From Candidatus Rokubacteria bacterium RIFCSPLOWO2_02_FULL_73_56 (GTDB lineage Bacteria > Methylomirabilota > Methylomirabilia > Rokubacteriales > CSP1-6), in NCBI GenBank assembly GCA_001788495.1, contig MGCF01000132.1:91208-150999 (forward strand): DNA of 59,792 nt, given 5' to 3'. The notes under the pieces are model-generated. The model was not told where the DNA came from and made no database searches. It saw only the letters and a list, made by a program, of their open reading frames with translations. A program made the translations under genes and the position numbers. Below are positions 41,776 to 50,667 of this stretch, piece after piece (the stretch's first letter is position 1; each line of letters opens with the position of its first letter).

Positions 41776-41797
41776 GGGGGCCATCTCGGGGCCCCCC
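41776..41797 (-). terminator. GC hairpin after actF
   Basis: GGGGGCC and GGCCCCC (41776-41782 and 41790-41796) form a hairpin with a seven-base loop just after the actF stop. It resembles the stop-proximal hairpin of the two dispersed repeats but lacks their conserved core. It has no T tract, so intrinsic termination would be weak. Confidence 0.4.
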
Positions 41798-41803
41798 ACT
41801 CGA

Positions 41804-42916
41804 TTAATGCTGCCCGGTGTGCGGGAGGTTGAGGACGGGACGGTAGCGGCTGAAGAACCAGCGCCGGCTCAGGATGAAGAGCGCGAGGAAGCCCGCCGTG
41901 ATCAGCACGTCGCTCGCGCCGACGGGCAGCCCGAGATCGCCGCTGACCGCCGGGAACACGACGAAGACGCGCTCGAGGAAGATCGCGAACAGGCCGAACA
42001 GCGCCACCACGACCAGCGGCGTGTGCCGCCGCGGCGGGCGGCCCGTCAGCCGCTTGAGCAGGTACACGAACGGGATCAGCCAGCCGACCGTGAACACGAC
42101 CCACGCGACCGCGTTCCAGGGCTGCACGAAGAAGCGCTGGACGAAGAACCGGGTCTCGACCGGGACGTTGCCGTACCAGATCACGAGGTACTGCGACCAG
42201 AAGAAGTACATCCACATCACCGCCAGCGCGAACTGCAGCTTCGCGACGTCCTGGATCGCCGCGGGCGGGATCGACGCCTGGCCGCGCGCGTTGGCGCGCA
42301 CCGTCAGGATCGCCAGCAGGCAGAACGTCGTGTAGAGCGTGCTCACCACGAAGTAGCCGCCGAAGAGTCCGCTGTACCACGTCGGGTCGATCGACATGAC
42401 CAGGTCGAAGCCCCAGAGCGACACGACGACGACCCAGAGCATGAGCAGGACGACCGCGAGGCGGTTGCGCCTCCGCCGCACGCCGGGGTCGTCCGGCGGC
42501 ACCGTGTCGCGCAGGAGCGCGCTCACGAAGGCCAGGCAGACGCCGAACAGCAGCGCGGCGCCGCCGAGCGTCCGCAGCCAGAAGAACGGCGTGTTGAGCC
42601 ACGCCGCCTTCGCGGGCACCGGCGCGGTCTCCCAGTGGTAGAGCGCCGCGCGCCCCGCGTAGAGCACCGCGAGCAGGACGAACGACACGGGCAGGAAGCC
42701 GGACGTCGTGAGCGCGATCCGCCGCACGCCCGGCGACCACCGCGCCTCGGTGAGCTGCATCATCGCGGCGATCGCGGGGCCCGTCGCGGCCAGCCCGGAC
42801 CAGAACACGACGTTCACGAGGTAGATGGCCCAGACGTGCGCGGCGTCCTCCGAGGCCAGGCCGACGGCGAAGGTGACGGCGCCGATCGCCGCGACGAGGG
42901 TCCAGACCAGGGTCAC
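41804..42916 (-). CDS. actF: Alternative complex III subunit F (integral membrane)
   Basis: A 370-residue polytopic membrane protein with about ten transmembrane segments. In alternative complex III, ActF is a homologue of ActC-like NrfD proteins that is shorter and probably lacks a catalytic role. It shows WGFDLVMSIDPTWYSGLFGGYF and YFFWSQYLVIWYGNVPVE, typical of this subunit. The GTG at 42916 overlaps the actE stop (GTGA), so I use it and not a longer frame at 42955. It closes the act operon; no terminal oxidase gene follows. Confidence 0.9.
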   Translation of the reverse strand: MTLVWTLVAAIGAVTFAVGLASEDAAHVWAIYLVNVVFWSGLAATGPAIAAMMQLTEARWSPGVRRIALTTSGFLPVSFVLLAVLYAGRAALYHWETAPVPAKAAWLNTPFFWLRTLGGAALLFGVCLAFVSALLRDTVPPDDPGVRRRRNRLAVVLLMLWVVVVSLWGFDLVMSIDPTWYSGLFGGYFVVSTLYTTFCLLAILTVRANARGQASIPPAAIQDVAKLQFALAVMWMYFFWSQYLVIWYGNVPVETRFFVQRFFVQPWNAVAWVVFTVGWLIPFVYLLKRLTGRPPRRHTPLVVVALFGLFAIFLERVFVVFPAVSGDLGLPVGASDVLITAGFLALFILSRRWFFSRYRPVLNLPHTGQH

Positions 42917-43419
42917 TTGCGTGCCAGCGAGCGGAGGAAGTTCACGATGTGCCACGCCTCTTCGGATGACAGCGCCTCGCCGTAGGCCGGCATCACCGCG
43001 CCGCCCACGACGATGTAGCTGTGCCAGTAGCCGTCCGTCCGGGCCTTCTGGAGCTCGGCGTTCGTGAGGTCCGGGGGCGGGATGAACTTCGTGGCGACGG
43101 GCCCCGTCACGCCGCCCGTGGCCTCGGGGCCGTGGCAGGGCGCGCAGAACGTCGCGAAGCGGTCGCGCCCGATCGCGATCGAGTCGGCCGTCCCCTTCAC
43201 CGGGTTCGGCGCCTTCGCCGCCAGCTCGCGCTGCTCCTTCGGGATCACGAGCTCGCCGCCCCGCGGCACCACGCCGGACGGCATGGGGAACACGCGCTCG
43301 CCGGGCATGACCCGCGGCGTCTGCGTCATGTTGTCGTTGAATCGCACGACCAGCGCGACGCCCATCAGCCCGGCGGAGCCGACGACGATCAGCAGCGCGA
43401 GGACGAAGACGTACTTCAT
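42913..43419 (-). CDS. actE: Alternative complex III monoheme cytochrome c subunit
   Basis: A 168-residue membrane-anchored cytochrome c. The N-terminal segment VFVLALLIVVGSAGLMGVALV is a single anchor. The heme site is CAPCH (Cys92-His96) and the likely axial Met is Met143 in GGAVMPAYG. It collects electrons within the complex and may hand them to oxidase or a soluble carrier. The ATG overlaps the actD stop (ATGA). Confidence 0.92.
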   Translation of the reverse strand: MKYVFVLALLIVVGSAGLMGVALVVRFNDNMTQTPRVMPGERVFPMPSGVVPRGGELVIPKEQRELAAKAPNPVKGTADSIAIGRDRFATFCAPCHGPEATGGVTGPVATKFIPPPDLTNAELQKARTDGYWHSYIVVGGAVMPAYGEALSSEEAWHIVNFLRSLARK

Positions 43420-43931
43420 ACCGCCTTCACTTCCTCCGCGCCGGCGGCCCCCAGGATCTCGCGCACGGACCCGCCGCGGTCGGGCGCGCAGTGGACGGCC
43501 ACGCCGAACCGGTCCCGCGTGAAGCGGGGGTCGAAGCCCGGCGAGGGACGAAACTTCGGCAGGCGGCCGAGGACCACCATGCCGATCAGGGTCGCGATGC
43601 CGCCGAAGAGGATCGTCAGCTCGAACGCGATGACGACGAACGGCGGGAGCGAGGCGATCGGCTTGCCGCCGGTGACCAGGTTCCACTGCATCGCCGACCA
43701 GATCGTCAGCATGAAGCCCGAGAACGCCCCGGTGAGGCCGCCGAGCAGCGTGAACAGGCGCACGCGGCTCACCGGCCGGTCACGCTCCACCACGTCCTCG
43801 ATCTCGTGCACGGGGACCGGCGTGTACACCGTGAGGTCGTGATAGCCCTTCGCCTTCAGCTCCTCGAGGGCGCGCACCGTGGTGTCGACGTGGGCGAACA
43901 CGCCCACGATCGTCTCAGTGGTGGGCGCCAT
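43416..43931 (-). CDS. actD: Alternative complex III subunit D
   Basis: A 171-residue protein of the DUF3341 family that forms the ActD subunit. It has an N-terminal cytoplasmic ferredoxin-like fold (VGVFAHVDTTVRALEELK, then YTPVPVHEIEDVV) and two transmembrane helices (about residues 60-80 and 98-120). It interacts with ActC and the membrane core; no cofactor is expected. It overlaps actC by 17 bases. Confidence 0.92.
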   Translation of the reverse strand: MAPTTETIVGVFAHVDTTVRALEELKAKGYHDLTVYTPVPVHEIEDVVERDRPVSRVRLFTLLGGLTGAFSGFMLTIWSAMQWNLVTGGKPIASLPPFVVIAFELTILFGGIATLIGMVVLGRLPKFRPSPGFDPRFTRDRFGVAVHCAPDRGGSVREILGAAGAEEVKAV

Positions 43932-45261
43932 GGCGCGTGTCCCTCATCGGCGGCGGGAGGGTCTCCTTCACCTCGACGATCGAGAGCGAGGGCATCAGCT
44001 TGATGAACCCGAGGAACAGCAGGAAGAACCAGGCGAAGCTGCCGATCACGATCCCCGTGTCCGTCGGCGACGGCACGAAGATGCCCCAGGTGTAGGGGTA
44101 GAAGCCGTGGGCCAGCGAGGGGACGATGATGTTGAAGCGCTCGAACCACATCCCGATCAGCACGAGGATCGAGACGACGTAGATGACGACCGGGTGCGTC
44201 CGCGCCTTCTTCACGAAGAAGATCAGCGGGGCGATGCAGTTGCAGAAGTACATGAGCCAGAGCGCCCACGCGTAGGTCCTGGTCACCTTCCAGAACAGGG
44301 ACGCCTTCTCGAAGTGGTCGCCGCTGTAGAGCGCCGTGAAGATCTCCGAGAGGTAGAAGTAGGTCAGGACCAGGCTCGTCACCAGGATGAGCTTGGACAT
44401 CGCGTCCAGGTGCTTGTCCCGGATGTAGGCGTGGAGCCCGAAGAAGTGGCGCATCGGGAGCACGAGCACGGCGACCATCGCGAAGCCCGAGAAGATCGCG
44501 CCGTCGACGAAGAACGGCGCGAACAGCGTCGAGTGCCAGCCCGGGACGAGCGCCATCGCGAAGTCCCAGGACACGACGCTGTGCACCGACAGCACCAGCG
44601 GGGTCGCGAGGGCGGCGAAGAGGCCGTACGCGCGCCGGTAGTGCCGCCACTGGTTGTCCGAGCCCTCCCAGCCGAGGGCGAGCAGCGCGTAGATGCGCCG
44701 GCGCCAGCCCGTGGAGGCGTCGCGGAGCGCGGCGATGTCGGGCACGAGGCCGACGATGAAGAAGACCGTGCTGATGCTGAGGTACGTCGAGATCGCGAAC
44801 ACGTCCCAGACGAGCGGCGAGCGGAAGTTCGGCCAGAGGTAACGTTGGTTCGGGTACGGCAGCAGGAAGTAGGCGAACCACATGCGCCCGGCGTGGATCA
44901 GCGGGAAGAGGCCGGCGGTCAGGACCGCGAAGATCGTCATCGCCTCCGCCGCGCGGTAGATGGAGGTCCGCCAGCGCGCGCGGAAGAGGTAGAGCACGGC
45001 CGAGATCAGCGTGCCGGCGTGCCCGATGCCGATCCAGAACACGAACGTCGTGATGTAGAGCGCCCACATCTGCGGGACGCGCTTGCCCGCCATCCCGATG
45101 CCCCACCAGACCTGGCCCGTCCAGAACAGGATGCCGCCCGCCAGGATCAGGGCGACAACGGACATCCAGGCGAAGTAGCGGTGGCCCGGCGGCTCGAGCG
45201 TGCGCAGCACGTCGCGGTTGACGTCGGCGAAGGTCGGGGTGCCGGTCGGCTGGTCGCTCAT
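43915..45261 (-). CDS. actC: Alternative complex III NrfD-like membrane subunit
   Basis: A 448-residue NrfD/PsrC-type membrane protein with about ten transmembrane helices, expected to hold the quinol-oxidising site. Conserved stretches include FVFWIGIGHAGTLISAVLYL, GRMWFAYFLLPYPNQR and SVHSVVSWDFAMALVPGWHST. Electrons from quinol pass to the Fe-S clusters of ActB. It starts four bases before the actB end on the minus reading and is coupled to actD. Confidence 0.95.
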   Translation of the reverse strand: MSDQPTGTPTFADVNRDVLRTLEPPGHRYFAWMSVVALILAGGILFWTGQVWWGIGMAGKRVPQMWALYITTFVFWIGIGHAGTLISAVLYLFRARWRTSIYRAAEAMTIFAVLTAGLFPLIHAGRMWFAYFLLPYPNQRYLWPNFRSPLVWDVFAISTYLSISTVFFIVGLVPDIAALRDASTGWRRRIYALLALGWEGSDNQWRHYRRAYGLFAALATPLVLSVHSVVSWDFAMALVPGWHSTLFAPFFVDGAIFSGFAMVAVLVLPMRHFFGLHAYIRDKHLDAMSKLILVTSLVLTYFYLSEIFTALYSGDHFEKASLFWKVTRTYAWALWLMYFCNCIAPLIFFVKKARTHPVVIYVVSILVLIGMWFERFNIIVPSLAHGFYPYTWGIFVPSPTDTGIVIGSFAWFFLLFLGFIKLMPSLSIVEVKETLPPPMRDTRHGAHH

Positions 45262-45265
45262 CGCC

Positions 45266-48163
45266 TCAGGCGTGCTCCCGGACGACCTTCTTGAGGTAGG
45301 TCACGCCGGGCCGCGTCCCCAGCTCCTCGAGCACCGTGTACGCGCGCGGCGAGTGCCGGAGACCGGTCACCGCGCTCGTGTCGTCCGTGAGGTTGCCGAA
45401 CGTGATCGCCCGCGTCGGGCACGTCTGCTGGCACGCCGTGAGGATGTCCCCGTCCCGCACGGTCCGCTTCGCGTCGCGGGCGTGGTCCTTGCCGGCGATG
45501 ATGCGCTGGATGCACATCGTGCACTTCTCCATGATGCCGAGCTGGCGCACGGTGACGTCCGGGTTGAGCTGCACCTCGAGCGGGGCGGGAAACTCGTACT
45601 GGAACCAGTTGAACCGCCGCACGTGGTACGGGCAGTTGTTGCCGCAGTAGCGCGTGCCGACGCAGCGGTTGTAGACCTGCCCGTTCAGGCCCTCCTCGGT
45701 CCGGTACGCGGCGAAGACAGGGCACACGGGCTCGCACGGCGCGACCTCGCAGTGCTGGCAGAGCATCGGCAGGAACGTGTTGGTCGGGTGCGCCGCCGGC
45801 CCCTCGGCCCAGCGCTCGATGCGGATCCAGTGGAGCTGGCGTCCGTAGGCGGCCGACGCCTTGCCCGTCACCGCCACGTTGTTCTCGGCCTGGCACGCGA
45901 CGACGCACGCCTGGCAGCCGACGCACGCGTCCACGTCGATCGCCAGGCCCCAGTGGTAGCCCGGGTAGACCTGATCCGCGTACATGCTGATCGTCTCGTG
46001 CCGCCCGGCGCGGCCGCGCAGCGCCTGCTCGCGTGCGGCGCGCAGGTCCACGTGCTGCGCGAGCTCGCGGTGGTCCTGGTCGTGCGTCGCCTGGAGGATC
46101 GCGAGCGGGCGCCGCGCGCCGGTCCGGGCGAGCGTCACGCGCACCCCGAGCCACGCCGCGCCGCCCGACGCCGCGTCCGTCGCCGGCCCGAGGAGCGCCG
46201 CCGGGCTCATCGCGGTCGGCGCCGCCGCGACGTAGCGCGGCACGTGGTACGGCGCGTAGCGGTGCCCGAGCGGGATCGCGACCGCCTGCGGGTGGAGCGT
46301 CGCCGACACGTAGGCGGGCAGCTCGAGCGCGCCGTGCGGCGAGCTGACGCGGACGACGTCGCCCGTGGCGACGCCGAGCCGGGCCGCCGCCTCCGCCGGG
46401 ACCTCCACCCACGCGTCCCACACCGCCTGGGTCATCGTGTCGGGCGCTTCCTGGAGCCACGCGCGGCTCGCGCCGCGGCCGTCGTAGAAGCGCAGCGACG
46501 GGTACGCGAGCAGCGCGAACCCGCCGGCGTCGCCCTCGAGCGCGGCGGCGCCCGCCGCCAGCGGGCCCGCCGTGGCCTGGACGGCCGCCGGCGCGACGTC
46601 GCGCCACACGCCGCCCTGCCGGAGCGCGGCCGCCCACTGGCCGCGCACCACCGGCTCCCAGGCGGCCTTGAGGTACTGCTCGAACGACGCCCACGGCAGC
46701 GGCCCCTTGCCCTCCTCGCTGCCGAGGACCGCCCGGCCGACCGCGAGGAGCACGTCGCCCAGCGGCCGCGCGTCGCGCACGGGCGACATCGTCGGCTGGA
46801 GCAGCCCCGTCACGCCCTCGCGCGGCGCGTAGTCGCCCCACGCCTCGAGCCAGTGCGTGTCCGGCAGGATCACGTGCGCGAGGGCCGTCGTCTCGTCCGG
46901 CTGCGTGGCGAGGCTCACCACGAGCCCGACCCTGCGCGCCGCCTCGGCGAATCCGAGGCCGGCGGGGAGCGCGTGGACGGGGTTCACGCCCTGGCCGAGC
47001 AGCAGCACCTCGATCTCGCCCCGCTGCATGGCCTGGACGAGCTGCGCGACCTCCGCGTACGGCGTCACCCGGCCGTAGGCGGAGTCGGGCCCGAACCGCA
47101 CGGTGCGGCCCACGTTGCCGGCCGCGGCGTTCAGCAGGTTGATCGCGACCTGCGTCTCGGTCGCGTTGGTCCCGCTCACCGCGACGCCGCCGCCGATCGC
47201 GAGACCCGGCCGCGCGTGGCCGAAGGCCCGGGCCAGGTGCCGGAGGGTTGCCTCGGCGACGCCGCTCCGCTCGGCGACCTGCTTCACGTCCACCCGCGCC
47301 ACCGCGTCGGCGAACCGGCGGTCCCCGAGCCCCTCCTCGAGCATCAGCCTGAGCACCGCGAGCGCGACCATCCCCTCCGTGCCGGGCGCGTTCCGCACCC
47401 ACTCGTCGGCGTTCGACGCGGTCAGCGACTGGCGCGGCTCGACGTGGATGAACGTGCCCGCGCGCCCGTCGCGGAACGCGTGCATGCGCGCGAACGCCCG
47501 CGTGTAGCCGACCGTCGAGAGCCACGTCTCGACGAAGTCGGCGCCGAAGGAGACGACGACCTGCGCCTCCTCCAGGGCGTAGTACGGGATCGCGTCGCGG
47601 CCGAAGGTGATCCGGCTCGCCGCGCGGATCGCCTCGTAGGCGAACGGCTCGAGCGTCACGTGCGGGCGCGCGCCGAGCGCCTGCGTCCACCGGTCGGCGA
47701 GCACCCCGAGGCTCCCCTGCTCGAGCTGCGTGACGAGCGCGACCGCCCGCCCCTTCCCGGCGCCGCGCAGGGCCGCGAGCCGCTCCACGACGAGCTTCTG
47801 CGCGTTCTCCCACGTCGCGGGCGTGAGGCCGCCGCCCGCGCGCACCAGCGGGCCGGCGAAGCGGTCGGGGTGGTAGAGCCCCTGCAGCGCCGCCTGGCCG
47901 CGGATGCAGAGCGCCCCGGCGTTCACGGGGTGGTCGGGGTTGCCCTCGAGCTTCACGACGCGGCCGTCGCGATTCCGCGCGAGCACGCCGCAGCCCGCGG
48001 GACACTCGCGGCACACGGTCGCGAACCACGACGCGACGCCCGGGACGAGCTGCTCGTTCGGCACGACGAGCGGCAGGATGTGCTCGCCCGCGCCCTGGCA
48101 GCCCGCGGTCGCGGCGGCCGCGCCGGTCGCGCCGACGATCTTGAAGAAGTCGCGCCGGTTCAT
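45266..48163 (-). CDS. actB: Alternative complex III molybdopterin-like/Fe-S subunit
   Basis: A 965-residue two-domain subunit. A twin-arginine signal (NRRDFFK) ends in TAGC with Cys22, so it may be an exported lipoprotein. Residues 40-680 resemble the molybdopterin oxidoreductase fold; residues 730-905 are a ferredoxin-type domain with four cysteine groups (CVGCQACVVAC, CQHCEVAPCEPVC, YCGNNC and CTMC...ACQQTC). Known ActB proteins carry clusters in this second domain and no molybdenum. Here the N-terminal quartet Cys51, Cys54, Cys58, Cys86 fits the C-x2-C-x3-C-x27-C pattern of molybdenum enzymes, which is noted separately. Confidence 0.95.
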   Translation of the reverse strand: MNRRDFFKIVGATGAAAATAGCQGAGEHILPLVVPNEQLVPGVASWFATVCRECPAGCGVLARNRDGRVVKLEGNPDHPVNAGALCIRGQAALQGLYHPDRFAGPLVRAGGGLTPATWENAQKLVVERLAALRGAGKGRAVALVTQLEQGSLGVLADRWTQALGARPHVTLEPFAYEAIRAASRITFGRDAIPYYALEEAQVVVSFGADFVETWLSTVGYTRAFARMHAFRDGRAGTFIHVEPRQSLTASNADEWVRNAPGTEGMVALAVLRLMLEEGLGDRRFADAVARVDVKQVAERSGVAEATLRHLARAFGHARPGLAIGGGVAVSGTNATETQVAINLLNAAAGNVGRTVRFGPDSAYGRVTPYAEVAQLVQAMQRGEIEVLLLGQGVNPVHALPAGLGFAEAARRVGLVVSLATQPDETTALAHVILPDTHWLEAWGDYAPREGVTGLLQPTMSPVRDARPLGDVLLAVGRAVLGSEEGKGPLPWASFEQYLKAAWEPVVRGQWAAALRQGGVWRDVAPAAVQATAGPLAAGAAALEGDAGGFALLAYPSLRFYDGRGASRAWLQEAPDTMTQAVWDAWVEVPAEAAARLGVATGDVVRVSSPHGALELPAYVSATLHPQAVAIPLGHRYAPYHVPRYVAAAPTAMSPAALLGPATDAASGGAAWLGVRVTLARTGARRPLAILQATHDQDHRELAQHVDLRAAREQALRGRAGRHETISMYADQVYPGYHWGLAIDVDACVGCQACVVACQAENNVAVTGKASAAYGRQLHWIRIERWAEGPAAHPTNTFLPMLCQHCEVAPCEPVCPVFAAYRTEEGLNGQVYNRCVGTRYCGNNCPYHVRRFNWFQYEFPAPLEVQLNPDVTVRQLGIMEKCTMCIQRIIAGKDHARDAKRTVRDGDILTACQQTCPTRAITFGNLTDDTSAVTGLRHSPRAYTVLEELGTRPGVTYLKKVVREHA

Positions 48164-48179
48164 CGCCGCCGCCGCGCGC

Positions 48180-48770
48180 TCAGTGGTGGCACGCGACGCA
48201 GTCGAGCGGCGCCTTCTTGTCCTCGCGCGCGTTCTGCTCGCGGTGACAGTCGACGCACCAGCCCATCGTCAGCGGCGGCGGCGCGGGGCGGAAGCCCGCG
48301 AGGTTCAGCAGATCGTTCGCGAGGCGCGGTCCCGGCGCGGCCGCGAACGTCGTCATCTTCTCGACTTCCCCGTGGCAGGTCTGGCACTTCACGCTGGCGC
48401 GGACGTGGGCCTTGTGCGGGAAGTAGGTGAACTCCGGCAGCTTGTTCACCCGCACCCACGGGATCGGCTCCTTCCTGGCGAAGTACTCGGCGAGCTTCTT
48501 GATCTCCGGCAGCTGCGCGCCCGTGATCTTGTGGCAGCCCATGCAGCGCTCGACCGACGGCAGCCCGGCGTACTCCGAGCGCCGCGCGTCGCTGTGGCAG
48601 TACTGGCAGTCGATCTTGTACGTCTGCACGTGCACGACGTGGGGGAAGTCGATCGGCTGGACCGAGGGCCGCGCCACGGCGGGCTGGCGACTCCAGGAGG
48701 ACACCGCGACGAAGATCAGAACGGCCAGGAGCACCACGCCGAGTGCTCCCACGCCAGCTTTTGCGCCCAT
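48180..48770 (-). CDS. actA: Alternative complex III pentaheme cytochrome c subunit
   Basis: A 196-residue multiheme cytochrome c with one N-terminal membrane segment (residues 10-28). Five CXXCH sites are present at residues 55, 76, 129, 172 and 191, as in the pentaheme ActA of known complexes. It passes electrons from ActB to the monoheme subunit or partners. It is the first gene of actABCDEF and follows a promoter candidate that overlaps the end of hemL. Confidence 0.95.
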   Translation of the reverse strand: MGAKAGVGALGVVLLAVLIFVAVSSWSRQPAVARPSVQPIDFPHVVHVQTYKIDCQYCHSDARRSEYAGLPSVERCMGCHKITGAQLPEIKKLAEYFARKEPIPWVRVNKLPEFTYFPHKAHVRASVKCQTCHGEVEKMTTFAAAPGPRLANDLLNLAGFRPAPPPLTMGWCVDCHREQNAREDKKAPLDCVACHH

Positions 48771-48812
48771 CGACGATCGATCGCCCTCCGGGGGATTGGA
48801 AAATGCTTGTGA

Positions 48813-48842
48813 ACCCTATCACGCGGTCACCGACGGAGTCAA
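48813..48842 (-). promoter_or_regulatory. Candidate actABCDEF promoter
   Basis: On the minus strand TTGACT (48837-48842) and TAGGGT (48813-48818) are 18 bases apart, about 45 bases before the actA start. The -35 hexamer contains the hemL stop codon, so the promoter would lie at the very end of the heme operon. Confidence 0.45.
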
Positions 48843-50128
48843 TCCTCCCGGGCCGCTTCGCGCATCGCCTCGGCCGCGGCGCGCGCGGCCTGCGCGACGT
48901 CGGCGTCGGTGTGGGCGAGCGACACGAAGGCCGCCTCGAACTGCGAGGGCGCGAGGAACACGCCGCGCCCGAGCATGCCGTGGAAGAAGCGCGCGTAGCG
49001 CTTGGTGCTCGCGCGCCGCGCCGAGGCGTAGTCCCCGACCGGGGGCGCGCAGAAGAAGCCGGTGAGCATCGAGCCCACGCGGTTCACGCAGAGCTCGACG
49101 CCGGCCTGCGCCGCCGCCTGCCGCAGGCCCTGCTCGAGCGCCGCGCCCAGCGCCTCGAGCCGCGGGTACGCCTTCCGGTCGGCGAGCTCGCGGAGCGTCG
49201 CGAGCCCCGCCGCGACCGCGAGCGGGTTGCCCGAGAGCGTCCCCGCCTGGTACACGGCGCCGAGCGGCGCGACGTGCCGCATGAGCTCGCGGGCGCCGCC
49301 GTAGGCGCCGACCGGCAGGCCCCCGCCGATGATCTTGCCGAGGCAGGTGAGGTCGGGGCGCACCCCGTAACGCTCCTGCGCGCCGCCGTAGGCGACGCGA
49401 AAGCCCGTGATCACCTCGTCGAAGATCAGGAGTGCGCCGTGGGCCCGCGTGAGCTCGCGCAGGCCCTCGAGGAAGCCGGCCCGCGGCGGGACGACGCCCA
49501 TGTTGCCCGCGACGGGCTCGACGATCACGGCAGCGACCTCGCGCCCGCGCGCGGCGAAGATCGCCGTCACCGCCTCGAGGTCGTTGAAGGGCGCGGTGAG
49601 CGTCAGCGCGGCGAGCGGCTCGGGGACGCCGCCGCTGTCCGGGATCGAGAACGTCGCGCCGCCCGAGCCGGCCTTCACGAGCAGGCTGTCGGCGTGGCCG
49701 TGGTAGCAGCCGTCGAACTTGACGAGCACGGACCGGCCGGTGACGCCGCGCGCGAGCCGGATCGCGCTCATCGCGGCCTCGGTGCCCGAGCTGACCAGCC
49801 GCACCAGCTCGATCGACGGGTAGGCGGCGGTGATCGCCTCCGCCATCTCGACCTCCATCGGCGTCGGCGCGCCGTAGCTCGTCCCGCGCGCCGCCGTCCG
49901 GACGACGGCGTCCACGACCGCCGGCGCGGCGTGGCCGAGGATCAGCGGCCCCCACGAGCCGAGGAAGTCGAGGTACTCGTGCCCGTCCACGTCCCAGATC
50001 CGCGCGCCGGCGCCGCGCGCGACGAAGAAGGGCTCGCCGCCGACACCGCGAAAGGCGCGGACCGGGCTGTTGACGCCGCCGGGAATCACACGTGTCGCCG
50101 CCGCGAACAGGCGCTTCGAGTCGCTCAT
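48839..50128 (-). CDS. hemL: Glutamate-1-semialdehyde 2,1-aminomutase
   Basis: A 429-residue PLP enzyme. It shows IPGGVNSPVRAF (near 16-27), VSSGTEAAMSAIRLARG and the PLP-lysine segment GKIIGGGLPVGAYGG (near 266). It turns glutamate-1-semialdehyde, the product of HemA, into 5-aminolevulinate. The ATG overlaps the JAMM peptidase stop (ATGA), so it is translated with the cysteine module although it belongs with the other heme genes. Confidence 0.97.
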   Translation of the reverse strand: MSDSKRLFAAATRVIPGGVNSPVRAFRGVGGEPFFVARGAGARIWDVDGHEYLDFLGSWGPLILGHAAPAVVDAVVRTAARGTSYGAPTPMEVEMAEAITAAYPSIELVRLVSSGTEAAMSAIRLARGVTGRSVLVKFDGCYHGHADSLLVKAGSGGATFSIPDSGGVPEPLAALTLTAPFNDLEAVTAIFAARGREVAAVIVEPVAGNMGVVPPRAGFLEGLRELTRAHGALLIFDEVITGFRVAYGGAQERYGVRPDLTCLGKIIGGGLPVGAYGGARELMRHVAPLGAVYQAGTLSGNPLAVAAGLATLRELADRKAYPRLEALGAALEQGLRQAAAQAGVELCVNRVGSMLTGFFCAPPVGDYASARRASTKRYARFFHGMLGRGVFLAPSQFEAAFVSLAHTDADVAQAARAAAEAMREAARED

Positions 50129-50667
50129 GGGACGCGTCTCCCCCGTGGGACGAACAATCGGTTCAGGAGCCCCCAGGCCCGGCCGAGCGCGCAGCCCGCG
50201 CGCTCGCGCGGGTCCGAGGACGCGGCGGCCTGGTCCACCGGCACGAACTCGCGCGTCTCCGGGCTCCAGCGGAACGCCGCCATCGCCGCCGCGCGCCCGG
50301 TCACGACCGAGGTCACGACGTACGTGGCGTCCGGGTACATGGGCTCGCCGCCGAGCAGGGCCTGCTGCCGGTCCGTCGGCGAGAAGTACGCCCCGGCGTC
50401 GACGTGCGAGTGGTAGATGACCGCCACGGCGAAGCCCTCGCCCTCCAGGCGGCCGATCCGCAGCAGGTCGCGGGGGTCGATGAAGTACGCGGCCCGCGCG
50501 TCGCGCGGATGGCGCACCGGGTCCTGCGCGTGCAGCTCGTCCTGGACGTTCCGGCACCGGAGGAGCTGCCGGGTGCCGCCCCGGACCAGCAGGACGCCGC
50601 ACGACTCGCGCGGATACTCCTCGACGGCGTGGCGACGGATCGCCTCGGCCTCCCGCGGCGTCAGCAC
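50125..50667 (-). CDS. JAMM/MPN+ metallopeptidase (Mec-like)
   Basis: A 180-residue JAMM zinc peptidase. The catalytic set is Glu21 with H-x-H-x7-S-x2-D at His86, His88, Ser96 and Asp99. In Mycobacterium tuberculosis the homologue Mec releases cysteine from the CysO carrier, and in other bacteria relatives trim extra residues from sulfur carriers. The GTG at 50667 overlaps the end of the cysO-like gene by seven bases, and its own stop overlaps hemL. It probably works on that carrier, either trimming it, releasing cysteine, or both. Confidence 0.9.
   Translation of the reverse strand: MLTPREAEAIRRHAVEEYPRESCGVLLVRGGTRQLLRCRNVQDELHAQDPVRHPRDARAAYFIDPRDLLRIGRLEGEGFAVAVIYHSHVDAGAYFSPTDRQQALLGGEPMYPDATYVVTSVVTGRAAAMAAFRWSPETREFVPVDQAAASSDPRERAGCALGRAWGLLNRLFVPRGRRVP

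Noticed and set aside
45200-48430. A very long open frame on the plus strand (over 1,000 codons) opposite actB.
   Set aside because: It lies fully antisense to a well conserved gene and has the Arg/Ala/Gly/Pro-rich composition of a GC-driven shadow frame. No family resemblance was seen.
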